A stretch of 64,000 nt of DNA from Macrobrachium rosenbergii (lineage: Eukaryota > Arthropoda > Malacostraca > Decapoda > Palaemonidae): contig NC_089777.1 of NCBI RefSeq assembly GCF_040412425.1, positions 34,797,537-34,861,536 on the forward strand, read 5' to 3'. How positions within the stretch are numbered: the stretch's first letter is position 1; each line of letters opens with the position of its first letter. Positions 35,074 to 47,376 of the stretch are shown here, piece by piece. The notes under the pieces are model-generated. The model was not told the origin of the DNA. It made no database searches and worked only from the letters and a program-made list of their open reading frames with translations. A program made the position numbers and the translations under genes.

Positions 35074-37059
35074 AGTATATATAAACACCATATTACAATG
35101 TTACAATTTTGTTGAATTATTCTTTTACGAATTTGAAGGCAATCTGCCATCGTGTGTGCATCTCGTGAAACGTGAAGCAACTGTTTCGAAGCGTAAGCAA
35201 TAGCTAGGGTTATTCATAGGAAATGAAGCAATAGTCGATAATTTCTAATCATTTGCTTGACCTCAAGTACCAGCTCCAAGCATTGCTGCTAGCAAAAGCA
35301 TTTCCTTCATTTACTGGAAGTGAAGCAGTTGCTTTAAAATCCAGGCCCGTTGTCACTTACTTTGTCTGAATAGCAATCGTCACTAGAGTATATATTTCTT
35401 GAACACCCAGTTCAGAGTAGTGTTCTCAGAATAATTTTCGCCATCGAGTTTCAGTGTTAATTAACACCGATTATCATTTAGTATATTCATATTTCCAGAA
35501 TAATGCTTCTCACTGATGCGAAATAATTCTTGTGACAGTTTCGTATGTATTGTAATTGTATCTTTCGACAACTCCTCGTGTATTTCTGTCTGAATTTTTT
35601 TTACCAGCAAGTTTCCAACAAGTAGGGTACCGTCACCAGAATGACAACATATTCAGATTCTCCAGTTGCCAGGCAGGGGTCTCGGTGAGAATATTTGTTA
35701 CTATATTGATTTTGCAGTTGTGGTCCAATCCTGAAACTGTGCCCTATGTTACGGAAAATGCGAACGTAGACTATACCATGAGGCAACACAACCGCTGTTG
35801 AGCGTTCTCATTGAGATTGCACATTGCACCTTCGTATGGAACATGTTTGGCATAGACGAGGAGGAATTGGCGCCAGTCGTTCTAAACCGGAATTGACTGT
35901 AGATGTTTCTCATAACGATTATGGCAATAAACCGACGAATGAGATCGATTTGGCTACAGATTATGAATCATAACAGGTTATTGATATATCTCATTCTTAA
36001 CCAGTAGGCTACTCGTACTTTGTATTCTGATAGAGGTGAAAGAGGAAATGTTCTACAACAGTCAGGTTATTAATAATGTATATTATAATCTTGAGACACA
36101 CTTGATTTACAAAGTACTTGAAAAATCATTAAAAGTATTTTTTCTCATTTCTTTTTTTTTTTAGTTTTTTGTTCTTTAATCACAACTCTTTCTCTCGAAC
36201 TCCTCTGTAGAAATGTAAAAAATGAAAAGTGAGCTTGATATATTATAAATTTAGTTGATGAAAGACAATAACATAGTTATTTGGCAAACGGAATTATCGT
36301 TCACGAGAAATGGGGAACGATTTATCTTGGGAGAATAAAACATTCAATGGAGAATGTTGGTGAGATTATAATTCACGGAAGACGATTGCAGGAATTGCTG
36401 TATGAATGTTAGAAATGTACGTATATTAATGAATTCAGTCATGGTGAAAGAACTTTTTAGAATCGACGACGAGAATATAAAAACATTATGCGGGGAAGAT
36501 AAGGGATTTCTAGTTCTTGAATGTTCTCTGATAATTTCAATATCTCAGAATATAGTGTTTCATCATTTTGACCTATTTCTTGTCTCTTGATCGTTCCCCA
36601 GGCGCCCTCTTGACTTTAATCAATTGATCAGTTGGTCTTGTCGCATGAGTAATCTCTGTTAGGTGGTTCCCATTCCATGAAATGTCCGTAAAATCCTTGG
36701 ATTGTAAAGCTCGCTGTGTGGCAGTTTGAAATTTCTGAGTTTTCCACTCTTGTGTAAAGAGATGCAGATGAACACCAAAATGTGTAGGAAACAGAAAAAG
36801 GCATTCGAATTCCAATGCCAGGATTTTTTTTTCTTTTTAAAATATTCAGTGTACAAAACACAATATTCTTTGGCTACAATATTGTGTTTAGGAACACTTC
36901 CATGTACCAGCAATCTACCTGGAATAATCTGAAAGCTTATTCTTAATAGTTAACCTTGGACATGGAAATAGCAAGAATTTATCTTGGTAATTTTTTAATG
37001 TATCCTCTCTCTCTCTCGCCCTGTCGCGCCCGCAAAACATTATACCGGTTTGGTACGTA
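35074..37059. other. Non-coding stretch
   Basis: No gene or named element recognised. Near 35170-35340 words like gaagcaactgtttc and gaagcagttgcttt recur in both orientations. Confidence 0.45.
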
Positions 37060-37165
37060 ATTTTTTTTTTTATATTTATTAGAAAAATATTACATTTCTT
37101 TTACATAAGGAAAATATAACATTTCATTTGCATAATAAGAAAAATATTGCATTTCATTTACTAGG
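37060..37165. repeat. Dispersed AT-rich repeat, copy 2
   Basis: Same block as 30386-30500 (ttattagaaaaatattacat, then ggaaaatataacatttcatt), in the same orientation. It is followed by a short GT/GC run. Confidence 0.8.
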
Positions 37166-37944
37166 AAGAAACGTGTGTGTGTGTGCGCGCGCGCAAAATA
37201 ATACTGGTTATGGTACGTAACTCCGGGAATGAACGTTTCGGGTAACGCAAGGCCAACAGAATTCATTCACGTTAAAATTCTGTTGGCCCTGGCTGTTGGC
37301 CCTGGGTAACATACTGTACACATGTTCAGCTGTGCACGAGCGCAAAACACTACCGGTTTGGAACGTAACTCTTTAGGAAATAAATGGTAGAATGCTCTGA
37401 ACAGTGTCGAGTTAAGTACAGTCCGTATCTAGTGGTCGGCGAAAGCGGAGAAGGCAACGGAAACTTGACGACATCCCTAACCTTATCAGAGAAAAGCAAG
37501 TATAGCCTGGGTCAATGTCCAGAACAACTCCGCGGTGAGATATAAGAAAATAGGTCACACTATAATTTTCACAATATAAAATAATAAAACTTTGTCTCTG
37601 AACACTTTTTGAGGAGATTCACCATATCCGAGATATTAATGATTATCTAATCGGCATCCTCGAAATCTTACTGGAATTAGTTCGAAAATGAGGTTTTTTA
37701 CTGTAATGTTTCTCAGAAAGAGTGTAATGTTTCTCAGAAAAACTAGTTCCCATCGAATGATTTTCGATTTTTGACTTATAAGGTTAGACAATACCTGTCC
37801 CCAACCCCTCCATAGCTAATATGGCGAAATTGTGGGTGTTTCCTCATTATAAAAAGTGGCCTAAAACGCTTTAAATATGAAAAATATTACATTTTACTTT
37901 TAATTTTGGTACTTTATGCATGCGGAGTTGTTCTGGACATTCAC
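37166..37944. other. Non-coding stretch
   Basis: No gene recognised. ctgttggccctgg is repeated near 37281 and 37294, and gtaatgtttctcagaaa near 37701 and 37723. The phrase cggagttgttctggacatt at 37922 mirrors aatgtccagaacaactccg near 37515, an inverted pair about 400 bp apart. Confidence 0.5.
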
Positions 37945-38212
37945 CATAGCCTGTTATTTTTGTGATGGTGGGGGTGGTGGTTCCTTGTATGACAACTTTT
38001 CTCAGTAAGAAAGAGAATGCCTTCTTCGTCGCGGTGTTATCGAAACCCTGTGAGACTAGGCAAATAAGGAAAAGTTTGCCATGAAACAAGTACAGTAGAT
38101 GGGAACGCATCAAAATTATATTGATTTTCGATGTGTTATATGTCGTAAGTTATTCTTCGTCTCGGCTTGGGAAGTTGTAAGTGGAGATATTCCCTTACAG
38201 GACGGGCTAAAT
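37945..38212 (+). repeat. Partial unit of the 1.3-kb tandem family (outlying)
   Basis: It aligns with the post-CA part of the units at 40551 and 41865: aggcaaataaggaaaagttt, gccatgaaac, gatgggaacgcatcaa, tcgatgtgttatatgtc, gggaagttgtaagtggagat. More diverged than the three main copies. Confidence 0.7.
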
Positions 38213-38426
38213 GTACATTAACAGTACCTCAAGATCTTGCAAAATTTAATTAAGGTGTGCCAATAATAAAAAGTGAAAAGAGGAAGAAACGCTAATGCAC
38301 ATGGTATAAAAACAAAATTTAAAAAATTTTTCTGTACCTTCCACGGGGATTTGAAAGTTAATATTTCAATTCTGACTCGTTCAGAATAAGTATAGCATTT
38401 GGTAATTCTAAGCCGGCAGTCCGTGG

Positions 38427-39365
38427 TAAGCTAGCCTATGGCAATTGACGTTTTCCCATGTTATTTTACCTGCTGAACAAGAATTTGAAATAATATTTTG
38501 TCGGTCGGCTGTAACTAAAATGTAATTGATCCTTGAAAACTGCACATCTGTACCAGTGGGCAGAGAGAAACACCAGTGGGTCGCACACAGCTCTAGGTTA
38601 AATTACAGTTTAGCAGCAGCCGACCGGCAAAATATTACCTTAAACTCTTGTAAAGCAAGTAAAATAACATAGAAAAATGTCATTTGCCATAGTCTAGCTC
38701 CACTGCACACTATTCGAAGCTTTCGTAAACGGGAAACAAAACATTACCATTTCCGCTTTCAACTTGGGTGGCCTCTATAGGTCGCTGTAGCAGAACGGCG
38801 CTGCGAGCCTTATCTGCCTTTCTAAAGATTACTGCAAGCTCGTATGTTCTAGTAAGAGGTAATTACTTTAAATTCTTGTTCAGCAAGTAAAATAACATAG
38901 GAAAACGTCGATTGCCAGTCTCTCGCGGTTCTCGCTAAGCGCAGAAAACCGGCAACTGGCCACTGCTGAATGGTGATTGGTGAACCAACAGCTAGCGCAT
39001 GCGTGTTAAGGCTTAGAATCAGTAGTACTAGTAATGAGTGAAAAGTGCCGTTGGAACGGCTCCCACTATCCATTTATTCACCCTTCTTTTTACGCTTGTT
39101 TTTCATGTTCCAAGTGACATATATAACAGGAAATGCAACAATAAGGTACCGAAACCTTTTCCCAAGTTATTTACCCCACCAAAAAACCCAGATTCCCAAC
39201 GGGTCTCCCTTACTGTTAGCTATTCTCGAAAGGGTTTTACCACACCAGTTCTAAGATAATTTACAGCTTAATTACAGCTGAGCGACAAAATATTACTTTG
39301 TTCTTGTTCAGCAGGTAAAGTTCTATAGGAAAACGTCAACTGCCATAGCCTAGCTCACCGCGGAC
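38427..39365. repeat. Four-copy short repeat, one inverted
   Basis: A motif of about 85 bp (cgacaaaatatta, ttcttgttcagcaagtaaaa, taacatagganaacgtc, attgccatagcctagct) occurs inverted at about 38427-38515, and direct at about 38620-38705, 38863-38920 and 39278-39358. The first two could form a hairpin with a loop of about 100 bases. Confidence 0.8.
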
Positions 39366-39494
39366 AGCCAGCTTAGATCTACCTAGCATTTCAAATCGTA
39401 AAGTGATTGTGTAGCCTAAGCAGTTTGAAATGTACAAACCTAATCGTAGCCTAAGCTTTATACTACGACACCCAGGTTACTTCAACTATATTAT

Positions 39495-40510
39495 TCTAAC
39501 TCACAAGTTTGCCAGGAAACAAAGTGCAGGTGGGAAGGCATTAAGATTGTGTTAGTTTTCGTTGTTTTATGTCATAGGTTATCTTCATCCCAGTTTAGGA
39601 AGTTTCAAGTGGAGATGTTGCTGCCATTTAATAAAGTTTGGCTGGACCTTTCACCCATGTTTAGACTATTGCTCCAAGTTAGGTTAAGGCCACAATTTAA
39701 GCAATGAGCGGTGTGACTTGCCCATAATTATGAAACAACAATAAATCTTGAGGAGTGGGGCGATTTTACACCTTGCCAAACCTCGCCCCTTGCTGCTCTC
39801 TGAAGTTTGTTACATGTTAATTCGTCCTCTCTTCAAGTTTGCTGAGCAATAAGTTGAGTGATCCTCGGCTCACTCACAAATTTTTATAAAATGTGTCATT
39901 GTACGTTCGACACTGTTTACATAGATTATAAAATTCACTCTGTTCCATTCTTCTCTTGTTAAAATCATAAATCCAGACTATTTTTTTTTGTACTGTATGT
40001 CTCCTGACTTCATAGTATTTTTAAATGAGATTAAAAACTTTTTAAAGTTGATGATTACATGTCTGCACGGATGATAATTTTTGACTAACATCTTGCTTGC
40101 GTCTTTGACAGTGTCAGTGTGGCCATGCAACGCATTGACCCTACCACTGCTGTGCTTTGCTAGACGCTACCTCACCACTTGCACTGTGGTCGTACCCTTA
40201 ATGAGGCTTTTGTTGGACTTTTGTACCTCAGTTTGGAGCATTGCTCCCAGTTGATGCTTTGTCGTATTTATTGACCCATGTTTGGAGCATTGTTTCTTAG
40301 TGAACGTTTGTTGGACTTTCACTCTCTTTTGGAACATAACTTGTAGTTAGTAAACTTCAGTTTGGACTTAAAACCCATTTGAAGCATTGCACCCAGTTAG
40401 CAAAGTGTGATGATGGACTCTGCCACCCGTGGTTGGTTGTGGTATTGATTTAACAGTACTGTAAATAAAATGGTGTCATAACAACAGAGGTTGTCAGCAA
40501 TTAAAAATAT

Positions 40511-40550
<40 letters not shown>
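39495..40550 (+). repeat. 1.3-kb tandem unit A
   Basis: It starts near tttgccaggaaac and ends with a CA tract (40511-40549). It includes tcatcccagtttaggaagtt, a gtagacaca-free middle with gactaacatcttgcttgcgt, and subrepeats like ttggagcattgctcccagtt at about 40198-40440. No coding frame. Confidence 0.88.
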
Positions 40551-40551
<1 letters not shown>

Positions 40552-41786
40552 GAGCTATGACAACCTATCTTCACAGTAGGAAAGAATGGCAATGCCTTTT
40601 GTATTGTGGTGTTTATTGAGGCGGCCCTTGTGCAGACTAGGCAAGAATAAGGAAAAGTTTGCCTTGAAGCAAGCAGATGGGAAGGCATCAAGATTGTGTT
40701 AATTTTCGCTGTGTTTTATATTATAGGTTAACTTCATCCCAGTTCAGGAAGTTTCAAGTGGAGATGTTGCTGCCATATAATAAAGCTTAGATGGTCTTTT
40801 TCACCCTTGTTTAGACTATTGCACCAAGTTGGGGTATGGCCACAATGCAAGCGGTGAGTGGTGCAACTTGCCCCTAATTGTGAAACTTAATAACAACTCT
40901 TATGTGGGTGGCCACATTGGAGGGGGGAGTGGGGGAGCGCAATTTGACACCTTGCTAAACCACCCCTCATTGCACATGATGCAGCATGTTTAAGAAAATG
41001 CCGAGTTCCTAGTATCTTCCTTCAGGAGAAATGGGTTCTCTGAAGTTTGTTACTGGTTAATTCATGCTCCCCAAGTTTCTGAGCAATAACTAAATCATTC
41101 TTGGCTCACTTGCAAATATTCATAAAATATGTCATCGTACGTTGACTGTTTACATAGATTATAAAATTCACCCCGTTCCATTCTTCCCTTGTTAATTTTT
41201 TTATTGTATTTCACCTGACTTCATGGAAGTATTTTTAAATGTTATTTTTTTAAAGTTGATGGTTACATCTCTGCACTGATGGTCAGTTTTGACTAACATG
41301 TCACTTGTGTCTTTGGCAGTCCAGTATGGGCATGCAGTGCATTAACATTACCGCTATTGCTAATTGTTAGACGCTACCTAGCCTCTTGCAGTGTGGCCGT
41401 ACCCATCATGAGGCTTTGTTGAACTCATGCACCTCAGTGTGGAGCATTGTTCCAAGTCAGTGAAGCGCACCTCAGTTCAGAGCATTGTTCCAAGTCAGTG
41501 TAGCATTATGTTATATTTATTGAATCATGTTTTGAGCATTTTCTCCTAGTCAGTGAACCTGTATGTCGGACTTTCACTCTCTTTGGAATATAACTCATAG
41601 TTACTGAAACTGTAATTTGGGCTTATCACACATAAGCATTGCTCTCAGTTAGTGAAGCTTTATGTTGGACTGTGTCACCCTGGGTTGGTTGAGGGAATGA
41701 TTTAATAGTAAATTAAATGGTATCATTACAACAGAGGTTGTCAACAATTGAAAATATGTCAGTAAGCTCATACTTTTTTCAATCAG

Positions 41787-41864
<78 letters not shown>
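40550..41864 (+). repeat. 1.3-kb tandem unit B
   Basis: It starts with aagagctatgacaacctatc and runs to its own CA tract (41789-41864). Distance between the CA tracts of A and B is about 1.28 kb. Contains ttcatcccagttcaggaagt and subrepeats at about 41400-41700. Confidence 0.92.
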
Positions 41865-41867
<3 letters not shown>

Positions 41868-43100
41868 AAATAACATCCTAAGAGCTATTACAACCTATCT
41901 TCACAGTAGGAAAGGATAGCAACGCCTTTTGCATTGTGGTGGTTATTGAGGCCCTTCTGCAAACTAGGCAAGAATAAGGAAAAGTTTTCCACTAAAACAG
42001 ATGGGAAGGCATCAAGATTGTGTTAATTTTTGGTGTGTGTTTTATGCCATAGGTTATCTTCATCCCAGTTTATGAAGTGTTAAGTGGTGATGTTTGCTGC
42101 CATTTAATAAAGCTTAGCTGGTCTTTTTCACCCCTGTTGGGACTATTGCTCCAAGTCAGGGTAAGGCCACAATGCAAGGAGTAAGTGGTGTGGCTTGAGT
42201 GATGTGAGTTGCCACAAATTATGAAACTCAACAACAAATCTTAATGTGGGTGGCCACACTTGAGGAGTGGTGCGATTTGAAACCTTGCCAAACCTCGCCT
42301 CTTGTTGCAAACGATGGAGCATGTTTAAAAAACGCTGAGTTCCTAGTGTCTTCCTTCAGGAGAAATGGGTTCTTTTAAATTTGTTGAGCAATAAATCGAA
42401 TGATCCTTGGCTCACTCGCAAATATTCATAAAATTTGTTATCATACATTTGAGACTGTTTATATAGATTATAAAATTCACTCCGTTCCATTCTTCTCCTG
42501 GTAAAATCATAAACCCAGATGACTTTTTTTTTTTACTGTATTTCTCCTGACTTTATGAAGTATTTTTAAATATGATTTTTTAAAAGTTGATGGTTACATG
42601 TCTGCTGCACTGATGATCAGTTTTGACTAACGTGTTGCTTGCGTCTTTGCCAGTTCCAGTCTGGCCATGAAACGCATTGATGCTACCGCTGCCACTTGTC
42701 GCTAGATGCTACCTTGCTGCTTGCAGTGTAGTTGTACCCTTAATGAGGCTCCTATGTTGGACTTTTGCATCTCAGTTAGGAGCATTGCTTCCAGTTAATG
42801 AAGCTTTGTTGTATTTATTCACCCATGTTTGGAGCATTTTCTCCAGTTACTGAAGCTCTGTTGGACTTTCTCACTCTTTGGAACAACTCGTAGTTAGTGA
42901 AACTTTAATTTGGAATTATCATCCCCTGTTTTAAGCATAATTTGGACTTATCACCCCTGTTTGAAGCATAGCTCCTGGTTAGTGAAGCTTTGTGTTGAAC
43001 TATGTTAACTGTGGTTGGTTGAGGGATTGATTTAACAGTAAATTATATGGTGTTATAACAGAGGTTGTTGACAATTAAGAACACACACACACACATTGAA
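41865..43100 (+). repeat. 1.3-kb tandem unit C
   Basis: It starts aataaataacatcctaagag and ends with a short CA tract (43081-43096), about 1.29 kb after that of B. Subrepeats lie at about 42735-43040. Confidence 0.92.
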
Positions 43101-43234
43101 TAGCAGCCTAAGAGCTGTAAAGTGGTAGCAGTTATAAAATTCACAAGTCACAAAACAAATTAAAATCATAAGAGCTTTAAGTGAGTATGTACTACAGTAC
43201 ACATACAAGCACTCCGGTTTGCCATGGAAAAGTA

Positions 43235-44480
43235 TAATTTGTTAAGGATTGTGGCTCTTTCTCTAAACCTAAAAGTATTTCTCTCCGTTCCGAGCATTCT
43301 TGAGAGGAGGTAGTTTCCATTGTCATCCCTACATTTGGAAAGGAAATATTTTCTCAGGTCGTCAAGACTTGGATACTAGCAAGTGTTTTACAGTCAGTGG
43401 AACTGAAGTCATCAGAGGATGGCTACGCTTGCTTTTCCTCCAGAATTCCATCGCTCAAATGCGTGTGTTCAGTCCTTAAATGACATATGGCAGTTTCACA
43501 TCTCCTTGGCATGTTATTGTAGACCCATGGTAGAGCTGACTTTGTAATTTCCAACATTTTCTGTTTACTGCCAACAGACTTTCCAGTGAGTTTTGCCAGA
43601 CCTCTTTTACTTTTGTCTGGATTGCTTGGGAAAAGTCTCTAAAAGGGGAAGAAGTCTGTCTTACCTTAGCATTTGATGTAATACTCTTTGCAGAACTCTC
43701 TCCTTTCATTGCTTAACTCTCTCCTTTCATTACTTGTTATACCTATGTGAGCTTGTGCCCAGCAAAAGTTCCTTTCTATACCGGTACAATTAACTAAAAA
43801 TATCCCATTCCAAAATCTCAAAGGCACCTGGGAGCTTGGTATTGAGCCTTAAAAAGATTGTAGTACACTTAGGGAATCACTGAAAATTAGAGTTTTTCTT
43901 TCCTCTTGTCACAGTTTCTTATTAAAATGTTAAATTCCCAGTAAGCTTGCAGTAAAGATTTCCGACATGTTTCTCAAAGAGCTACAGCACTCAGTATCTA
44001 GGGAAATAACTCTGGATCCAGGCCACCATCAGATTTAGAGCCATCAGTGTATATTGGAGCAGCATCCTTGTACATCGAAACTTGTTCTAAATAGGAAGCT
44101 AACATTACTTGATTTGATATCTGCTTTCCAGAATTCAGAATTTTACAATATTTAATTTCTTGTAATCACCATTGAAGAATTTGAGAATGTTTGAATGGCA
44201 TTATATCACAGTTTAACTTTCAATTTATTCAAAATCTTTTACTTGGAAAGGTATACATATTTGGGGATGGTCTCTGAAATTATCTGCAAATGTTTCTGAT
44301 CTCAGGAACTGCATTCAGTTACGATCCATCGTATTTGCAATTGAAGAAGATTGAAAGGCTAGTGTTTATCCAGATTCATGTATTATGAATGGTGTTTAGA
44401 GTTTTTATTCTATGTGGAGAGGCATATGTGAATACTGTACCTCATATCCATAGCACAGGTTTGTTAGAATTAATGTCCTG
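43235..44480 (-). pseudogene. I/jockey-type LINE ORF2 C-terminus with RNase H, decayed
   Basis: On the minus strand from about 44480: a relic of the RT thumb (KTLNTIHNT near 44410), then APIYTDGSKSDGG at about 44060-44025, the first motif of a LINE RNase H with its catalytic Asp. NFCWAQAHIGIT near 43773-43738 matches the CW-x-x-x-HxGI segment toward the end of that domain. FSQAIQTKVKEVWQNSLESL (about 43640-43580) and PLTVKHLL (near 43390) match the post-RNase H tail. Many stops and frame changes. The LINE interrupts the tandem array: subrepeats stop at 43040 and restart at 44485. Confidence 0.75.
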
Positions 44481-44484
44481 CAAG

Positions 44485-45610
44485 GTCTTAGTAGGTGTTT
44501 GCAGCCTAACTCAATTTTTTGAAGCATTGCTTCCACATAGTGAAGCTGTATTTAGGACTATTTCACCCTGGGTTGGAGCATTGTTCTGAGTTAATGAAGC
44601 TCATTTTTGACTGATGCACTTCTGTTGGATCATTGCTCACAGTTTATTAAGCTTTATTAGGACTTTATCACCATTTTTGGATCATAACTTCAGTTAATAA
44701 AGCTTTAATTTGGACTTATCTACCCTTTGTGAAGAATTGCTTTATACAGTACTGGTCTGTTTCACCCCTTACTGGATCCAGCATTGCTCAGTTTAATGAA
44801 GCTTCATGTTGGATTTATTCACCTCTTCTGAGTGGTGTTCACAGTTAATGAAGCTTTATTTTGGACTTGGGCACCTCTGTATGTATCATTGCTTTCCATT
44901 AGAGGCTTTATTTTAGTCATGTTTACTCTTTTGGATTTATGCAACCTCTTTGTAAAGCATTGCTGCCAGTTAGTGAACTATTTCACCCCTGGTTGGAAAA
45001 CTACTTTCAATTAATGTAACTTTATGTTGGATTTTTTCATGTATTTGGAGCATTGCTTCCAGTTGGTGAAGCTTTATGTTGGGCTTATTCATCCCCTTTG
45101 GAGATTTGTTTCTATGTAGTGTAACTTTATGTTAAGTTTATTCACCCCTCTATAGAGCATTGTTCCTAAGCTTTTTGTTGGGCTTATTCAGCCCTGTATG
45201 GAGCCTCATTTCGTGATAAAAAAAAAGCCTTATGTTGGACTTAACAGCCCTCATTTAAAGCAAACACCCGAGTTATTCAGTGTATTCCCCCTTTTTGCAT
45301 ATTCCCCCCAGTTAATGGAGCATTATATTGCACTTAACCTATTGTGAGTATTGCTCCCAGTTAATGAAGATTTATGTTGGACTTACCCTGGTTAGAGTTT
45401 TGCTTACAGTTCATGAAGCTTTGTTGGACTAATCACCCTTTATAGCTCCCCAGTTATTAAAAAAAAGTTTTGTTTGGCTTCTTCAACTCTGTTTTTAATA
45501 TTACTTTCAGTTACTGGGGCTTTTTGTTGGACCTATGCTTTTTGGGGGTATTGCCCCAAGTTAGTAAAGCTTCATGTTGGACTTAATCACCTCATTATAT
45601 TCAACATGCA
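44485..45610 (+). repeat. Degenerate 55-60-bp subrepeat array
   Basis: About 18-20 diverged copies of a phrase like gttantgaagctttatgttg, gacttattcacccctgtttg, gagcattgctcccagt. The same phrase makes up the subrepeats of the 1.3-kb units to the left. Copy lengths and sequences vary widely. Confidence 0.88.
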
Positions 45611-45689
45611 TTTTGGGTGCCTCTACCTTTTTGAGCCTAAGGCATCTGTTTAATCAGTGGCCCCTCTTTTACTTCTCCTGATCATCTTC

Positions 45690-45940
45690 CTCTCTGCCAC
45701 AGGGTAGCAGCTCTCTCCATTTTTGGAAATTTTTTTTTTTTAATCACGGGTTCACTAAGCTGCACTTCTTACCAAGAGAACTGGCACACATTCGGCAATT
45801 TCTTCACACATTTATCCCTAAAAATAAATAGTTCTTGTATCGCACGAGTCGCTAATTGCTTCTCTCCATCCATCGTGAAGCTTTGGAATTTTCTTTCAGC
45901 ATCTGTATCTAATTATTATGATAATCTTTTGCTTATTCTT
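45690..45940 (+). pseudogene. LINE ORF2 C-terminal fragment
   Basis: One frame near 45845-45935 reads ARVANCFSPSIVKLWNFLSA and SVSNYYDNL, matching the common LINE tail pattern (SFFPR-x-x-x-x-WN-x-LP). The frames before it are broken. No other part of that element was found. Confidence 0.5.
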
Positions 45941-46082
45941 CTCTTCTGTCCGATTCTGTTTCTGTGACTTTCTTTCCTCTTCATAAGAAAATACTGTAAT
46001 CATGCGCCCTGACTACTTGCCTTCATGTATTTTCTCGTGTTGAATGTGTTTCTGCATGATTTTGATCTTGCTTCCTTTAATA

Positions 46083-46086
<4 letters not shown>

Positions 46087-46151
<65 letters not shown>
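46087..46151. repeat. (CT)n microsatellite
   Basis: About 32 CT units. Confidence 0.98.
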
Positions 46152-46154
<3 letters not shown>

Positions 46155-46268
46155 GCGTCAGGTTATCTTTCAGAGCTGGTGGTAGGGAAAACAAAGCATC
46201 TCGTTGCAAGATTCGGGTTACTGATAAGAACGAGTGGAATGGTTGGTTCCTGCAAACCCCGCATTCTC

Positions 46269-46269
<1 letters not shown>

Positions 46270-46347
<78 letters not shown>
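46270..46347. repeat. (CA)n microsatellite, probable SINE tail
   Basis: About 38 CA units. On the minus strand this is a TG tract that ends the SINE at 46348-46690. Confidence 0.97.
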
Positions 46348-46350
<3 letters not shown>

Positions 46351-46690
46351 CATTACCATTACTGGTTGGTATTCTTGGTCTTGCACCACGTATCCAGTTT
46401 CAGAGGTACATCTGATAGCATTGTTGTCAGCAACCGAATCCACATAAGCGTGAGCCCTGGCGAGGTAATCTCTGAAGGGACGGTCGTTGTACAAGTATTG
46501 TGACCTCAATCAAAGACCTCGTAACTTTCCCCATTTCTCACACATTAAAGGTTATACTTATCACCAGGGTCCAAAACTTGCTTGTCATTACGAGCTTTGA
46601 ATACAGGTCGCATAAAATTAAGAAGCCCTTCTCTTCCGGCCTTGGTGGGATTCGAACCTGCCCCCTTGCCCGTTGTTGTACGGAGAAGGA
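46348..46690 (-). mobile_element. tRNA-derived SINE, family 2
   Basis: Reading leftwards from about 46690: ggcaagggggcaggttcgaa with a B box (ggttcgaatccc, about 46648-46659), then an unrelated body (attacctcgccagggctcac, ggattcggttgctgac), ending in the (TG)n tract. The A box is weak or lost. An open frame in the body (DRPFRDYLARAHAYVDSVAD) has no start or domain support and is probably chance, but it is unusually protein-like. Confidence 0.55.
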
Positions 46691-46754
46691 TATGTAAATC
46701 CATTTCAGCTCATCCGTACTATATATATAATATATTTATACATACATGTTTATA

Positions 46755-47032
46755 GTTCTTCATTGGAGGGGTGGGTAGAGCTCTCGGCCAGCACGCTGTT
46801 GGCCCAGCGTTCGACTCTCCGACTGGCCAATGAAGAATTAGAGGAATTTATTTCTGGTGATAGAAATTCATTTCTCGTCATGATGTGGTTCGGATTCCAC
46901 AATAAGCTGTAGGTCCCGTTGCTATGTAACCAGTTGGTTCTTAGCCACGTAAAGTAAGTCTAATCCTTCGGGCCAGCCCTAGGAGAGCTGTTAATCAGCT
47001 CAGGGGTCTGGTTAAACTAAGATATACTTAAT
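46755..47032 (+). mobile_element. tRNA-derived SINE, family 1, copy 2
   Basis: Near-identical to 16766-17042. A box gtgggtagagctctcggcca and B box gcgttcgactctcc are better preserved here. It ends in taagatatactta and is followed by a GT/TA microsatellite. Confidence 0.92.
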
Positions 47033-47062
47033 GTGTGTTTATATGTGTGTATACATGTGTAT

Positions 47063-47068
47063 GTATAT

Positions 47069-47155
<87 letters not shown>
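47063..47155. repeat. (TA)n microsatellite
   Basis: TA runs with one or two interruptions, flanked by short GT/CA runs. Confidence 0.95.
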
Positions 47156-47161
<6 letters not shown>

Positions 47162-47337
47162 TGTATGCATGCGTGTAATCAACAAGTAGCATTAGCAAAC
47201 AGACACAGTTCGAGAGAAACATTCCCTCCTCGACTGACGTATTTAAATAGATAACAAGCAAATTTTACGACGTGAGAAACCCTGTATAGTTAAGAACTTT
47301 GTAAACAGGTAAATCTTCACCGCGTTAAATTCTCTCT

Positions 47338-47376
<39 letters not shown>

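Noticed and set aside
46000..46509. A 169-codon minus-strand frame including Cys/Val and Arg/Glu runs
   Set aside because: The runs translate CA and CT microsatellites, and the remaining part is the body of a SINE; no ATG or domain supports it.
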